Of a stretch of DNA of 64,000 bases, positions 11,501 through 22,800 are shown piece after piece (position 1 is the first letter of the stretch; each line of letters begins with the position of its first letter). The DNA comes from Endocalyx cinctus (taxonomy: Eukaryota; Ascomycota; Sordariomycetes; Amphisphaeriales; Apiosporaceae). The notes beneath the pieces are model-generated. The model saw only the letters and a program-made list of their open reading frames with translations. It did not search any database and was not told the origin of the DNA. The translations under genes and the position numbers were made by a program. Location: positions 558,001 through 622,000 of the forward strand of contig BCKC01000012.1 of NCBI GenBank assembly GCA_001600455.1, given 5' to 3'.

Positions 11501-14187
11501 TCAATCTTCCGTGAGGTCGATACAGAAGATTTCACTTCTGCGTAGAGCTTTGGTATATGCACCCCTATCCCCTCGAGACCCACTAGACGAAGCGCCGACG
11601 CCAAAGACATCATCATCATCATCATCCACTTCAATCTCTTTGAAGAAACCTGGCATGCTCTTTCTCGGCGCGTAAAGCTTGGTTGTCTTTGCGCCCAAAG
11701 AACCTTTTATCGTCGTTTGCTTTTTCGGAGGTTTTGCTCTTTCTGTAGTCTTAGATGATAATGATGATGATGGGATGATATAATTTGTACTGATCTCTTC
11801 GGCTTTAGATGTGGGGGTGTTCCGCGTAGTCGTTTTACTTAGAGTGGTCGTCGATTTACTACCGTCGGGAATCTTGCCTACAAGACTACTCAACGGTGGC
11901 AGGTCGAAATCGTCTTCTTCCTCGCTACAATCTTCCTCCGTATCCGAAGGAATAGTTTCGATAGCTACCGTATGTGCCCTCTCTAAGCTACGAGTATTGC
12001 GATTTTCAAATCCTAATGAAGAGATGGGCGACTGCAGCGCGGGAGGTAATGACTCAGTCCTGGCTATTTTGCGGGACGGTCTCCCACATGAATTTGGCAC
12101 AGGACTAAGATCTCGGGTTATTCCATGGTTTGGCACAGGGGATGCTTCATTCTCGGCCTGATTTGTTCTTGGCAGCGCTGTGGACCGCCATTGGCTGGGA
12201 CTTGGAGGTTCTGATGAGAAAGAAGAAATGGAAGAATCGTGTTCATTTTTACTTCTAGACCTGAAGTGATTCCTTCTTACAGAAGAACGGCTATTCGAGA
12301 TAGGGGACGCAGGAGGGCTCGAGGATATAATAATGGGCTCGGGAGCCTTTGCTGATAAGACGGACTTGGTATTAACCCTAGGACTACTTTGTGAGCTGGC
12401 TATAGTCCACGGGTTTATACTCGCGTCTGGTTTTGGAGGGCCTGTGAGAGGGGCGTGCCCGCTGGACTTGGATTTGGATGGCTTACTAGATCTGGTGGGT
12501 TGTGTTTTTCCTACCCCGTAATTAAATTGTGGTAAAGGAGGGAGGCGTTGGGATGACGCCGCCAAGGGACTGAGAGTATTCCCGGAACGTGTTGATCGCA
12601 TTGACCGCGATACGGGGGGAGATACATCCTTGTGGATATCTGCAGTTTGCTTGGCACTCTTGGTGACTTTAACAAACTTGTCCAAAGCTCCAGCCGCCAT
12701 TCCTCCGGCTTTAGCCTTCTGTCTAGTGTTAGTCTTAGAACGAGGAGCCAGTTTAGCACGCTGTGCGTTCTCCCAATTTGTGACCATCTGCGGTACACCA
12801 AGCCTTGCAATCGCCTCTGGTAACCAGAGCAGGTCTGGCTCTAAGGGGTTAAAAACTTTCTTGGGCTTTGAGGTGGATTCTATTCCTTCTTCGTCAGCGG
12901 GGGCGTCCATCTCATCCTCGCTATTGAGTGCAAGGCCGTCCCGTCCGAATTCAATAACTTCCTCTGGTTCGTCTTGGAAATCATGACCAACAATTTCCGT
13001 TGGTATGAAAGATAGCCTTAGCTCTGACGTCGCGTCCGTACTGAAATGCGTTCGTCGAGTCGTAATCGACTTGACCATATCAGACATAGAGTCTTCACTA
13101 ACGTCCAAGTTACCGGGCATTAACTTCCGTACTAGAAGACAGGGGGCTAGCACCCTGATGAATTTGATGGCCCCTCCTCTATAGTTCCAGTCGAACGTTT
13201 CTCGCGTAAACTCGCGCAATCCAAGTATATCTATGGGTCTATCCCATGACTGTTGTCTTAATCTGTCTAGGGTGGAGGCAGGCGACACTACTGGGTGAGT
13301 GTAATATCTGAGAATCTCCATATTTGGGAAGTCGTCGGGTACGGTGAGGGCTTTATGTCTTGTTCTAAAGAAACCGCTTTCGTTATGTCGAAGCTCGTAA
13401 GTGAGCCATTCCTTCCAAGATGCCAACTCAGATGCGTCTGATCTCTTCAGACGACAGAGTGCCTTACCAAAGCCAGCTTTCGCGGCTTCACATGCTAGCT
13501 TGACGCCGGCACCGGGTATTCCTTCGGGAAGATAATCACCGCCGCTCATAAGAGCAACTAGTACCATACCTTCTCGATCCAATCCCGTCGTTCCTTGCTG
13601 AAGTTCGGCGGCGTCGTACATGGAGACATGAGTGGGTGTTTTGCTTCCTTTGGCACCCTCCGAGGACCAGTTTCTCAAGGTGCGAGTACAACCGAACATG
13701 ATCGTATCTACATCCTCACTGAGAACGGCATCAACAATTCCGGATTGCTGCAAGAGGGCACATTCAGCTTCGGCCTCTCCCGGGGCGTCGTGAACCTGGA
13801 AACCAAACAACTTGATGACTCTTTTAGCCATAGCACTGGCTAGTCCATCACCACGGCCTGACCGCTTATTCCGCTTAAAGACAGGCTTATTGGGACCATC
13901 AAACACAAAGATAGGCTGAATTGATAGGCCCAGTAAACGTAGCAATCTGTAAAATAACGTTCGTATAGCAGGGTTTACGCCACCTAGATTATAGTAAGCA
14001 TTAAAATAGTGAAAAGTGAAGTCATTTGCGTCTAACCTCGGGCAGCTTGAGTCTGAAATTGCCATATCGAAATATCTATAGCTAAACGTAGAGGTTTGCC
14101 TGTCTCCTCGAGTTTGTCGACTGCCAGCTTGGTCAGGGAGATTCGCTTCCCGGAACCAATTTCTTTGTAGATGCCCTTTATCCCCAT
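11501..14187 (-). CDS. yen1: Holliday junction resolvase, GEN1/Yen1 type (XPG/Rad2 nuclease family)
   Basis: An 877-residue structure-specific endonuclease. Exon 1 is 14187-14037 and exon 2 is 13983-11501 (intron 14036-13984, 53 nt, phase 1). The join gives QTQAARGGVNPAIRTLFYR, the family sequence. The N domain starts MGIKGIYKEIGSG and has the metal ligand Asp38 (LAIDISIW). The I domain has APGEAEAE (Glu120, Glu122), SEDVDTIMFG (Asp141, Asp143) and the helix-two-turn-helix start MSGGDYLPEGIPGAG (Asp200), so the acidic active-site set is complete. The C-terminal half (from about 430) is Ser/Pro-rich and disordered, with many SP sites, consistent with the Cdk control known for yeast Yen1, and ends in an acidic run and a basic segment. 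It resolves four-way junctions late in mitosis or meiosis. Divergent from arp10 with 605 nt between starts. Confidence 0.93.
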
Positions 14188-14792
14188 TTCACAAAACACT
14201 GCAACAAGCCAAGTAAGATTGTGAATAGGCCATATATTAATAGCCCCTCAGTCAGTAAGAGCTATAGTTGAATATCGAAAGGAACAGGGATATTTATGAG
14301 CTCATAAGAAGCTAAGGGAGCTCTTTGGATGCCACTCAAGGCATATAAATATGAATAGGGGTGAGTCGTTTGAAGAATCAAGTATGAAGCATCACGATAG
14401 TTGAATCAAATTACGTAGTAGATTTTGGGTAGGCTTGAAACTGACTAGCAAGTGAACAGATTAGTCACCTCGAAAATTCAATATTGACTTTGACATTTGT
14501 GAAAAGTCCTGTTACCCCAACAACCATGCAATTATACAGTATATTATGCATTTAAGTAGCAGCGATATTGATATGCAACTATCAAGCTTTTAATAGTGGG
14601 GTTATTTGACAGGGGATAACATTTAATTAATTAATTCACTTTACGGCGCGCAACCTCCCTAGATATGTTAAAGTACGTACGCGACAAACGCAGATGGATC
14701 CCTAAATTAATTACATCCAATATGTGAAATTAGCACATCATTCATTTCTGAACAAACGTTAGTAGTAGACCGTATACTATCGTACTCCAAGT
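14188..14792. promoter_or_regulatory. Divergent promoter region, yen1 / arp10
   Basis: 605 nt separate the two start codons, so both promoters must lie here. It is AT-rich, with a TTAATTAATTAATT run near 14623-14636 and a GTACGTACG palindrome near 14673. I could not assign a specific transcription-factor site. Confidence 0.55.
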
Positions 14793-16625
14793 ATGTCGTC
14801 TGCTACAGGTCCTAGTCTCCCACACCGAACGGTGGCCAACATCCGTACCGAAGGTAGTTCCTCGACCCAGAAGGTACCCTCGACTCCATGGCGACCTCTC
14901 TCGGCTTCGTTGAGTTCGCCATCAAGTAGTTCTCGAAGCGAAGAAGAAGCCCTGGTTTTAGAGCTAGGCTCTCGAAAGCTGCGTCTCGGATTCGTTGGTG
15001 ACTCCAATCCTAAGAGAATTGCGAGTTTCAGTCCGGAGCAACAGAGGCGTCCCGGCGATTTTCGAGCTTCAAATGTCAGCTATAAAGACGATTGGAGGGC
15101 GCGAGCTTCAGGAAAGCCTTGGGGGTCTGATTATGAGCTATGGCAGTTGGATATTCGGGGACAAGATATCGCTTTGGTGGGGGACAAATTAGAACGTGAA
15201 TTAAGGGAGGCTTTCACCAAGTCAGTCTTACTCTACGTTCATCACACAGCCCTCTGTCGCCAAGCTAACAATTTCTATGATAGATATCTTCAGATTGACT
15301 CAAAACCGAGAAAAGTGATATTAGTTCTACCGCCGACTATACCAATACCTTTACTATCCATCGTCCTAGATACCCTGTTCAACCGATTCCAATCTCCCAC
15401 CGTATCTCTCCTCTCTTCACCCGCCATGGCTGTACTAGCAGCAGGAATGCGCTCGGGTCTTGTCATAGATCTTGGATGGCAGGAGACTACCGTTACGGCC
15501 ATCTACGAGTACCGCGAAGTGGAAAGCTGGAGGACCGTTAGAGCTGGTAAATTACTAGTCGAAGAAACGTACGAGTTCCTCGCGTACGCTATACAGGGTG
15601 GTCGTCCAGGCACGGCACGAACCGAACGTACAGAAGATAGACTTGAAAGTAAAGCAGTGAGCTTTGAGGAATGCGAAGAATTCGCTACCCGGATGTTGTG
15701 GTGTAAAGCAGCTGAGAGGAAGCCGGCCCAGGACTCACAGGCTACGGAGGGCTTACCCACCGTGCATGAGCACGAGGAAGAAGAGGAACTAAAAGTTGTA
15801 ACATCACCGGCCGACGATGACCACCCCATGACCGTTTTACTCAATTCCTGCACACCGCCGAGGACGGTCGAGATACCGTTTTCGGCATTGTCCGAACCTT
15901 GCGAAGTTACATTCTTCGAAAATCGGCTTTCGCCATCATGTTTCGACGACCACGAGCTTCCCGTGCATCTTCTCGTCTACAAAGCTCTACTCCAGCTCCC
16001 GATGGACGTCCGCGCCGTATGCATGTCACGCATCATCTTTACGGGCGGGTGCTCAAACGTGATCGGTCTGAAAAGCCGTATATACGACGAAGTAGCGCTC
16101 CTCGCTCAGGAGCGCGGGTGGAGTCCCATAACGGGTAAAGCCGTCCACGAGTACAAGGTGAACCCAAAACTCAAGAGGAACGGCACTTCCGGCGGGTCAT
16201 CAACCATGGTGAACACGGGAATGCCACAACCGACAACGCCGGTCCTGCCTACGGAAGCGGCAACGTCGTCGGAAGACGCGGCGGTGCCGACGATCAACCC
16301 GGCTCACGCTCCCGCCGAGGTAGACCAGGTGGAAGAGCTGATCAAGAAAGAGCGAGATTGGAAGCCGACCGTACAAGGTTCGATGCGCGCGATTGATTCT
16401 CTCGGACCCTGGTGTGGAGCTAGCTTGGCGGCCCAGCTAAAAGTCCCGGCTCTTGCGACTATTGATCGCGAACTATGGCAACAGCAGGGCGTCGCTGGCG
16501 CGTCCCGTCCTAGCGAGGTAGATGTGAAGGCGGCACAACGCCAGAGTATGGGACCTGGAGGCTTGATGAGAGGACAAACAGCACAACCAAGTAATTGGAC
16601 TCTAGGTGTCTGGGGCGTGCTCTAA
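14793..16625 (+). CDS. arp10: Actin-related protein Arp10 (Arp11/RO-7), dynactin pointed-end subunit
   Basis: A single-exon gene for 610 residues. The actin fold is diverged but readable: EALVLELGSRKLRLGFVGD is the first phosphate-binding strand (about 50-68), GLVIDLGWQETTVTAIYEY the second (about 220-238), and IIFTGGCSNVIGLKSR the adenosine-region motif (about 413-428). Long fungus-specific inserts lie near 275-345, and the Pro/Thr-rich C-terminal region around 455-510 is probably disordered. In Neurospora ro-7 this protein caps the pointed end of the dynactin Arp1 filament and is needed for dynein-driven nuclear movement. The start at 14793 is the first ATG of the frame. Other diverged ARPs are possible but fit less well. 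Confidence 0.88.
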   Translation: MSSATGPSLPHRTVANIRTEGSSSTQKVPSTPWRPLSASLSSPSSSSRSEEEALVLELGSRKLRLGFVGDSNPKRIASFSPEQQRRPGDFRASNVSYKDDWRARASGKPWGSDYELWQLDIRGQDIALVGDKLERELREAFTKSVLLYVHHTALCRQANNFYDRYLQIDSKPRKVILVLPPTIPIPLLSIVLDTLFNRFQSPTVSLLSSPAMAVLAAGMRSGLVIDLGWQETTVTAIYEYREVESWRTVRAGKLLVEETYEFLAYAIQGGRPGTARTERTEDRLESKAVSFEECEEFATRMLWCKAAERKPAQDSQATEGLPTVHEHEEEEELKVVTSPADDDHPMTVLLNSCTPPRTVEIPFSALSEPCEVTFFENRLSPSCFDDHELPVHLLVYKALLQLPMDVRAVCMSRIIFTGGCSNVIGLKSRIYDEVALLAQERGWSPITGKAVHEYKVNPKLKRNGTSGGSSTMVNTGMPQPTTPVLPTEAATSSEDAAVPTINPAHAPAEVDQVEELIKKERDWKPTVQGSMRAIDSLGPWCGASLAAQLKVPALATIDRELWQQQGVAGASRPSEVDVKAAQRQSMGPGGLMRGQTAQPSNWTLGVWGVL

Positions 16626-17240
16626 CTGATAAATATAATTGTGATCCTTTCGACTATTTGGCTTATTCTTGTGGTGAGGAGTGAGGAGAAAAAAAGGGGA
16701 AAAGTTGGTCTTGAGATGAAACCTGTTTCCTTAGATGATACCCTCTTCTTTGCCATACATAGATACATACCTCCTTTTTAAACGATTTGAAATGATAAAG
16801 AGTAAATAAAAAAGTAATTCTTAATGTGACTTTATGGTCTACGTTATGATTGACTATCGTCCGATAATACGTCTATCTATTTAGTTTCAGCTACACTGAG
16901 AAGGAGGGTCTAAAACCTGTCAATTGTCTACTTTGCTTAAATATCCTATCATTCTAGCCTTTCCCATCATACATTATGAAACGAAAGAAAAAAAAGTCTC
17001 CAGATAGAATAGAGTGTAGATTTGAGGGCTCTTCTCCGGTATATGGAGGTGTGATTACGTAACAATTGATAGAGATCTTAAAACCCCGTTAAAAACCTAC
17101 TTTGATAAAACTCATCACCTTGTTACATGCATAAATATTTTCTTACTATGGCTATATGAGCACCACCGTCAAATGAATGACCTCTCTCGATATTTATTTG
17201 AGGGTAACGTTTCGATTCAATTCCCCTCACTGTCGCCACC
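16626..17240. other. Intergenic: arp10 3' flank and seryl-tRNA synthetase promoter
   Basis: 615 nt of AT-rich DNA with purine runs near 16682-16703 and 16981-16996. No gene or RNA structure was recognised. Confidence 0.55.
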
Positions 17241-19007
17241 ATGAAGGCCGCACGCCCGGCCTTCAGAAATCTGCAGCGATGTAACTTCATACAGGTAGGT
17301 CCCCGGTGTTCGGGACTTCCTAGACCTGCCATGATGACAAGAAGAGCCATCCATAATTCCTCTTCCCGCTTCTCTTCTTCTTCCACCCCCACCACCGAAG
17401 ACGAGAACAATGCCTCCTCCCCCGTACCAAAGGAAAGCGCAGCAGAAATTCTCAGGCCATTAGAAGAGCCAGTAGAATCACCGCCGCCGCAACCACCGCA
17501 ACCGTCGTCGCCACCAGCACCACCACCGCCACCAACCACCGCGCCGAAAGTGAATATCGACATAAAACACATACGCGAGAACGTCGAGCTCCACGCGGAG
17601 AACTGCCTAGCCCGCAACTATAAAGCCCAAGCCCCCAACGCCTCGCGCATCCTCTCGCTGCACGAGGACCTGCTCGTGATCCTCAAAGACAGCAAGGCGC
17701 TGCGGCAGCGGGCCAAGAACGTCGAGAACGACATCCGGCTGCGGAGCCGGTACCCGCGGCCGCCGGACGAGGTCGACCGGCAGGTAGATCACATGCTGGA
17801 GGCGCGCGCGATCAAGCGCGACCTCGCCGCGCAGGAGGGCGAGGAGAAGCGGCTGCAGCGCGAGATCGCGGCCCTCGCGGCGGAGATCCCGAACCTCACC
17901 TCGGCCGAGACGCCCCGCGGGGACGAGCCGAGGCTCCTGACGTACGTCAACGAGCACCCCGTGACCGGCGCCGACGCGACGTCCCGCTTCTGGCGGTCCC
18001 ACGACGACGTCGGCGACCAGCTCGGCATACTCGACTTCAAGGACGCGGGCGCGACCTCGGGCTGGGGGTGGTATTACCTCGTGGACGAGGGCGCGCAGCT
18101 CGAGCAGGCGCTGATCTCGTACGCGATCGATACGGTCTTGCGGAGTAACGTCGGGTGGGGCAAAAACGCGAACCTCGAAGAATACATGGCCGGGAACGTG
18201 GATAAGGAGGATAACTCGTGGCACCAGATGACGCCGCCGAGCGTCGTCTACAGCCACATGGCGGCCGCGTGCGGATATCAGCCGCGCGACCAGAACAACG
18301 AGCAGCAGATTTACGCGCTAGCGGGCAGCTCGCCGCCTCTGTCCCTCGCGGGGACGGCGGAGATCCCGTTCGCGGCCTCGCGGGCGTCGCGAGTACTCGC
18401 CAAGCCGTCCGAGGTGCTGCGCAAGGTCGTGGGCGTCTCGCGATGCTACCGAGCCGAAGCGGGGGCTCGCGGAGCCGAGACGAAGGGCCTGTACCGGGTG
18501 CACGAGTTCAGCAAGGTGGAGATGTTCGCGTGGACGCTGCCGTCCCTGGAAGCGTCGGTCCCGGTGTACGACGAGATGATCGACCTGCAGACGACGATCC
18601 TCGAGGGCCTGGACCTGCACTGCCGCGTGCTCGAGATGCCGTCGGCGGACCTCGGCGCGAGCGCGTACCGCAAGTGCGACATCGAGGCCTACTTCCCCAG
18701 CCGGCGGTGGATCAAGGACAGCGAGGGCTGGGGCGAGGTCACGAGCACGAGCATGTGCACCGACTACCAGACGCGGCGCCTCGACCTGCGCTTCAAGGAC
18801 GGCTCGGACAAGCTCGAGTTCCCTTGGACCGTCAACGGCACGGCCATGGCCGTTCCGCGCGTGCTCGCGGCCGTGCTGGAGAATGGTTGGGATGAGAGGA
18901 CGAGGTCGGTCCTGATCCCGGAGGCGCTGAGGCCGTGGATGGGTATGAAGGAGAGGATTTTCGGGTCGCCGAGTTCGAAGGCGAGGACGACGAAGAAAAA
19001 GTTCTAA
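17241..19007 (+). CDS. dia4: Mitochondrial seryl-tRNA synthetase
   Basis: A single-exon gene for 588 residues. The first 40 or so residues are rich in Arg, Ser and Ala without acids, as in a mitochondrial presequence, and a Pro-rich linker follows (about 75-100). The N-terminal tRNA-binding arm begins VNIDIKHIRENVELHAEN, with the long coiled hairpin typical of SerRS. The class II core shows motif 2 as CYRAEAGARGAETKGLYRVH (about 402-421) and motif 3 as NGTAMAVPRVLAAVLENG (about 533-550). It charges mitochondrial tRNA-Ser. The yeast counterpart is Dia4; the cytosolic enzyme lacks this leader. GC content rises sharply after about position 17570, giving long shadow frames on both strands. Its 3' end converges on the coiled-coil gene. 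Confidence 0.93.
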   Translation: MKAARPAFRNLQRCNFIQVGPRCSGLPRPAMMTRRAIHNSSSRFSSSSTPTTEDENNASSPVPKESAAEILRPLEEPVESPPPQPPQPSSPPAPPPPPTTAPKVNIDIKHIRENVELHAENCLARNYKAQAPNASRILSLHEDLLVILKDSKALRQRAKNVENDIRLRSRYPRPPDEVDRQVDHMLEARAIKRDLAAQEGEEKRLQREIAALAAEIPNLTSAETPRGDEPRLLTYVNEHPVTGADATSRFWRSHDDVGDQLGILDFKDAGATSGWGWYYLVDEGAQLEQALISYAIDTVLRSNVGWGKNANLEEYMAGNVDKEDNSWHQMTPPSVVYSHMAAACGYQPRDQNNEQQIYALAGSSPPLSLAGTAEIPFAASRASRVLAKPSEVLRKVVGVSRCYRAEAGARGAETKGLYRVHEFSKVEMFAWTLPSLEASVPVYDEMIDLQTTILEGLDLHCRVLEMPSADLGASAYRKCDIEAYFPSRRWIKDSEGWGEVTSTSMCTDYQTRRLDLRFKDGSDKLEFPWTVNGTAMAVPRVLAAVLENGWDERTRSVLIPEALRPWMGMKERIFGSPSSKARTTKKKF

Positions 19008-19870
19008 TTCAAAGCAGTTAAAATGAAAGAAAATAAAATAAAATAAGGAAGAGGAAAGGAAAAATAAAAAGCGAGAGGCGTTGAAAAAACTCTGTACAAT
19101 AAAGTTGCAATGCATATATATGTATGATATAGGCTTATAATATGCCACTCCTCTCTCATATAACCAGAAAACCCGTGAGAAAAACAAGCGTACAGAAAAA
19201 AAAGGGGGGAGAATAATGTTGCTTGTATCATGTAAATTTTCTAGAATATTTTAAAGATACCATATGAAACAAGATGATAATCGAGTCTCTTATCAATGAT
19301 CTACATACTATAATATTGGTTTTTTTAACACAGAGAAGAGAGAATATGCAGTCATCTCGACATCTCTTGCTATATAATCATGAACCCTATTTCACTACAA
19401 ATTATCAAACAATGCATATCAAAGAAATATTCAAGCACAATCATCAGATCACTTTTCTCAAGTCATATAGTCAAGTAAAGTAAATTATGAACAATTTTTA
19501 TTTCTTCTTTTCTTTTGCTTCGCATCAACTTAATACAATAATAAAAAGACCTTTCATATAATCATATCCTTATTAAACAAACAAACAAAAAACAAGAACA
19601 AAGTTTTGAATATCAACCATTAATCAAACAATCCATCATCCATCACTCACTTCACTCATTTCGTAAGTATTCATTTCCCTTTCGCCATCCCCAAACGTAG
19701 AAGGAAGAAAAGAAAAGGAGACAACAGAGAGATGTAGATATAGAAAAAAAAGGGGGGTGAACGACAAAAGAAAAAAATCCACCACAAACTTTCGTAATTC
19801 CCCCCCTCATATACAAAGACGCGAAGAGAAAGTGTTTTTTTTTCTTTTCTCGTCAAAACATCAATCATCC
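19008..19870. other. Convergent intergenic region
   Basis: About 0.86 kb between two 3' ends. It is very AT-rich, with purine runs (19022-19075, 19700-19760) and an imperfect AAAC repeat at 19577-19592. No gene recognised. Confidence 0.55.
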
Positions 19871-22800
19871 TCAAGCAGCGGCGATATCCCCGCTCCCGTA
19901 AACGACCACCTCCCCTTCGCCGGCGATGCTTTCCGAATCCGCCACGCTCTCGGACACGATACTACCGTCCTCGTCGTCCGCGTGACCCGCCGCGCTGCTC
20001 CCGACGGCGCTTTCGGTCCACTCGCTGCTGCCGTAGCTGGAGCCGCTAGCTCCCGAGATGACGGTCCCGTTATCTTCTTCCTCTTCCCCGTCTTCTTCGC
20101 CCGAAGAGCTACCGCTCTCGGAAGCGGAAGCGGAAGAAGAAGAAGAAGCCACCGATGACGATGATCGATGTCGGCGGAGCGTCCCGGCGTCGCTAACGCT
20201 GCCTTCGTCCCCCGTAACGGTATCCGTTTCCGTTTCCGTCTCGGTTTCGACTTCTCCGGCGTTGTCGGAACCGGAGTACGTATCCGCCGCCGTGACTTCG
20301 GTGAAGTTATCCCCTTCCGCTTCTGTTTCCGTCTCGGGTTGTTCACCTTCGTTTGCTTCCGAGGGAGCAGCCTGAGGCTCGGCCTCGACTTCGGCCGGTT
20401 CGGCGACGGGCGAGTCCGCCCTACCGTCTTCGATAGCGAGGATCTGACCGTCCTCACCGACGTGGACTTCCTCTTCTTCATCGCCCGCATCTTCTTTCTG
20501 CTCCGGCTCTACCTCCTTCTCCTCAGCACCACCTTCCTCCGGCGCAGGCGTCTCAGGCTCAGGTAAAGCCAGCATCCCGGCCGCCGCGTCCTCGTCTATC
20601 TCCCTAACCTCGATATCCTCCTCGATCAAGTTCTCCTTATCGGGATCGTTGCCCAAATCTCCGTACCCCTTCTTCTTCACAACCAACGCTCCTCCGGCGA
20701 CCGCCGCGGCTGTAGCGGCGGCGGCGGCGGATCCTAGGCCGGGCGCCCAAGAACTTTTCCTCGCCGCTCCCGCGGGGGGAGCACGTACGCTCTGACTCCG
20801 CTTGAGTCCTCCCGTAGGCGTGTTCCCCGTGATCTGGCTCAGACTGAGGATACGGCGATTATTACTATTATTACTACTCGGGCTCGAGCGAGGTCCGGCC
20901 ATCACGTTATTAACCGCCTTCGTAGATTTTCTCGGATGCGCGGCGTTAGGCGTCGGAGGAGTAGCAGTAGTAGTACTAGCCGCTTGGTTCGTCGACGAAG
21001 AATTATTCCCGCCTAGGCTGGACCGAGCCCCCGGCACCCGCTTGCGGCTCATGGCATCCCGACCCTTGTAGTTAGCGCCGGCCTTGGAGGTCATGAGTAA
21101 GGCGCGCGAGTGGTCGAGGACGCCGTCCCGGATCCGGCGCTCGAGCGCTTCGGCCCGGGTATCCATCAGGTGCAGCTCCTCGCGACGGATGTGCAGCGCC
21201 GTCTCGAGCGAGGATAGGTCGGCCGTGAGTCGCGTCTTTTGCCTCGATAGGGTCTCCTGCTCCCGGCGCAGGGAGAGGATGCTCTCCCTCAGCTGGGCCT
21301 CCTCGTCTCGGAGGTGGGTCAGGTTGACTTCGACCTGCTCCTTCTCCGCCTTCTGGCGCTCGACAGCGACGATGGTCTCTTGGAGCGTCTTGGCGTGGTC
21401 CTCGTGCTCGTTCTCGATGCGCTGCTTCTGCGACTCGAGGAATTCGGAGATATCCGCCGCTGTCTGTACCACCTGCTGGTGGACCTTGTCGAGGGTATCG
21501 AGCTGGGCGTACGCCTTATCCGCGACCTCGGTATGATCGACCAACTTATCTAGCTTGGAGTGCACTTCCTCGCTGTTCTTGTCTATCTTGGAATGCACCT
21601 CCTCATTATGCTTATCAAGTTTCGAGTGCACCTCAGTATCGTCATACTTCTCAACCGGAAGAAGGGTGTGCAGATCCTCGTTCAACTTCTCGAGTTTAGC
21701 CTGGATATCAAGATCATCGTACTTCTCGACAGGAGCGGGGAGCAGATAATGCATCTCCTCGTTCAGCCTCGTAAGCTTGGAGTGGAGTTCGGTATCGTCA
21801 TACTTCTCCCACGGGGAGGGAAGCAGCGTATGTATCTCCTCGTTCAGCTTCGTAAGCTTAGAGTGCAACTCGCTATCATCGTACTTCTCGGGAGGAGGAG
21901 GTAGTAGAGGCGGCAGGTCCTTCTCGACGACGTCCCCAATCTTCTGCTGAAGATCAGTGACCGAGTTCTTTGAGTGCTCGTAGTGCTGGCCGACGATGCC
22001 CAATATGTTCTGGATCGACTCGAGGATCTTGGGGTGATAATCGTTGACGTTGCCCTGTAGACCTTCGACGACGGTGAGAGTCTGCTTGACCTGGTCGCGA
22101 GTCATCTCGTGCTCGTTCTTCGTGTCGGCGTGGTTATCCTCGGATTTGCTGTACATCATCTCGACCTTCTCGAAAACAGTCTTCGACGCTTCTTCCATCT
22201 TCTCGAGGGAATCAGTAACGGTCGATCCGAGGGTGTCGATGAGGACCTTCAGCTCATCGGCGACAGCTTTGGTGCTAACGACGGCAGCTTCCATCTCCAC
22301 ATCTCTAGCCTCGCCGGCTTTGGTGCGGTCCTCCATGACCAGCTGGAATTCATCGTATTTGGTAACGAGTTCGCCGATCTTGTCATCGATCCTGAGGCCG
22401 AGAAGGTCCGTTGCCTCCTTGAGCTTTTCGTCCGTGTCCAGCTTAGCGCCGACGACGCCGGCCTTGGATTCGTCGAACTCGGCTTTGACAAACTCGAACA
22501 TGTCCTTCAAGTCGGTGCCGACCGTCGCGTTCTGGTTGACCGTCTCGCTAAGGTTGTCTAGCAGTTTTCCGAGGCTATCGACACCGATTCCTCCGTACTC
22601 GAGTTTCTCCTTGACCATAGTCTGGAATTCTTCGAGGAATACCTTGACCTCCTTCACGCGATCATTGACGTTAACGGTCTCGGCTTCCCGCTCAACCAGA
22701 GCCTTGGAGCTAGCGTCAGCTTGCGCGGCAACGGATTCCTTGACCTCCTTGACGATGTCTTCGATGGTCTTGATGTCCTCTTTGGAGGGGAGAGCAGCAA

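Noticed and set aside
17607..19187. Minus-strand frames opposite seryl-tRNA synthetase
   Set aside because: Arg-rich shadows of a GC-rich gene with clear class II synthetase motifs on the plus strand.
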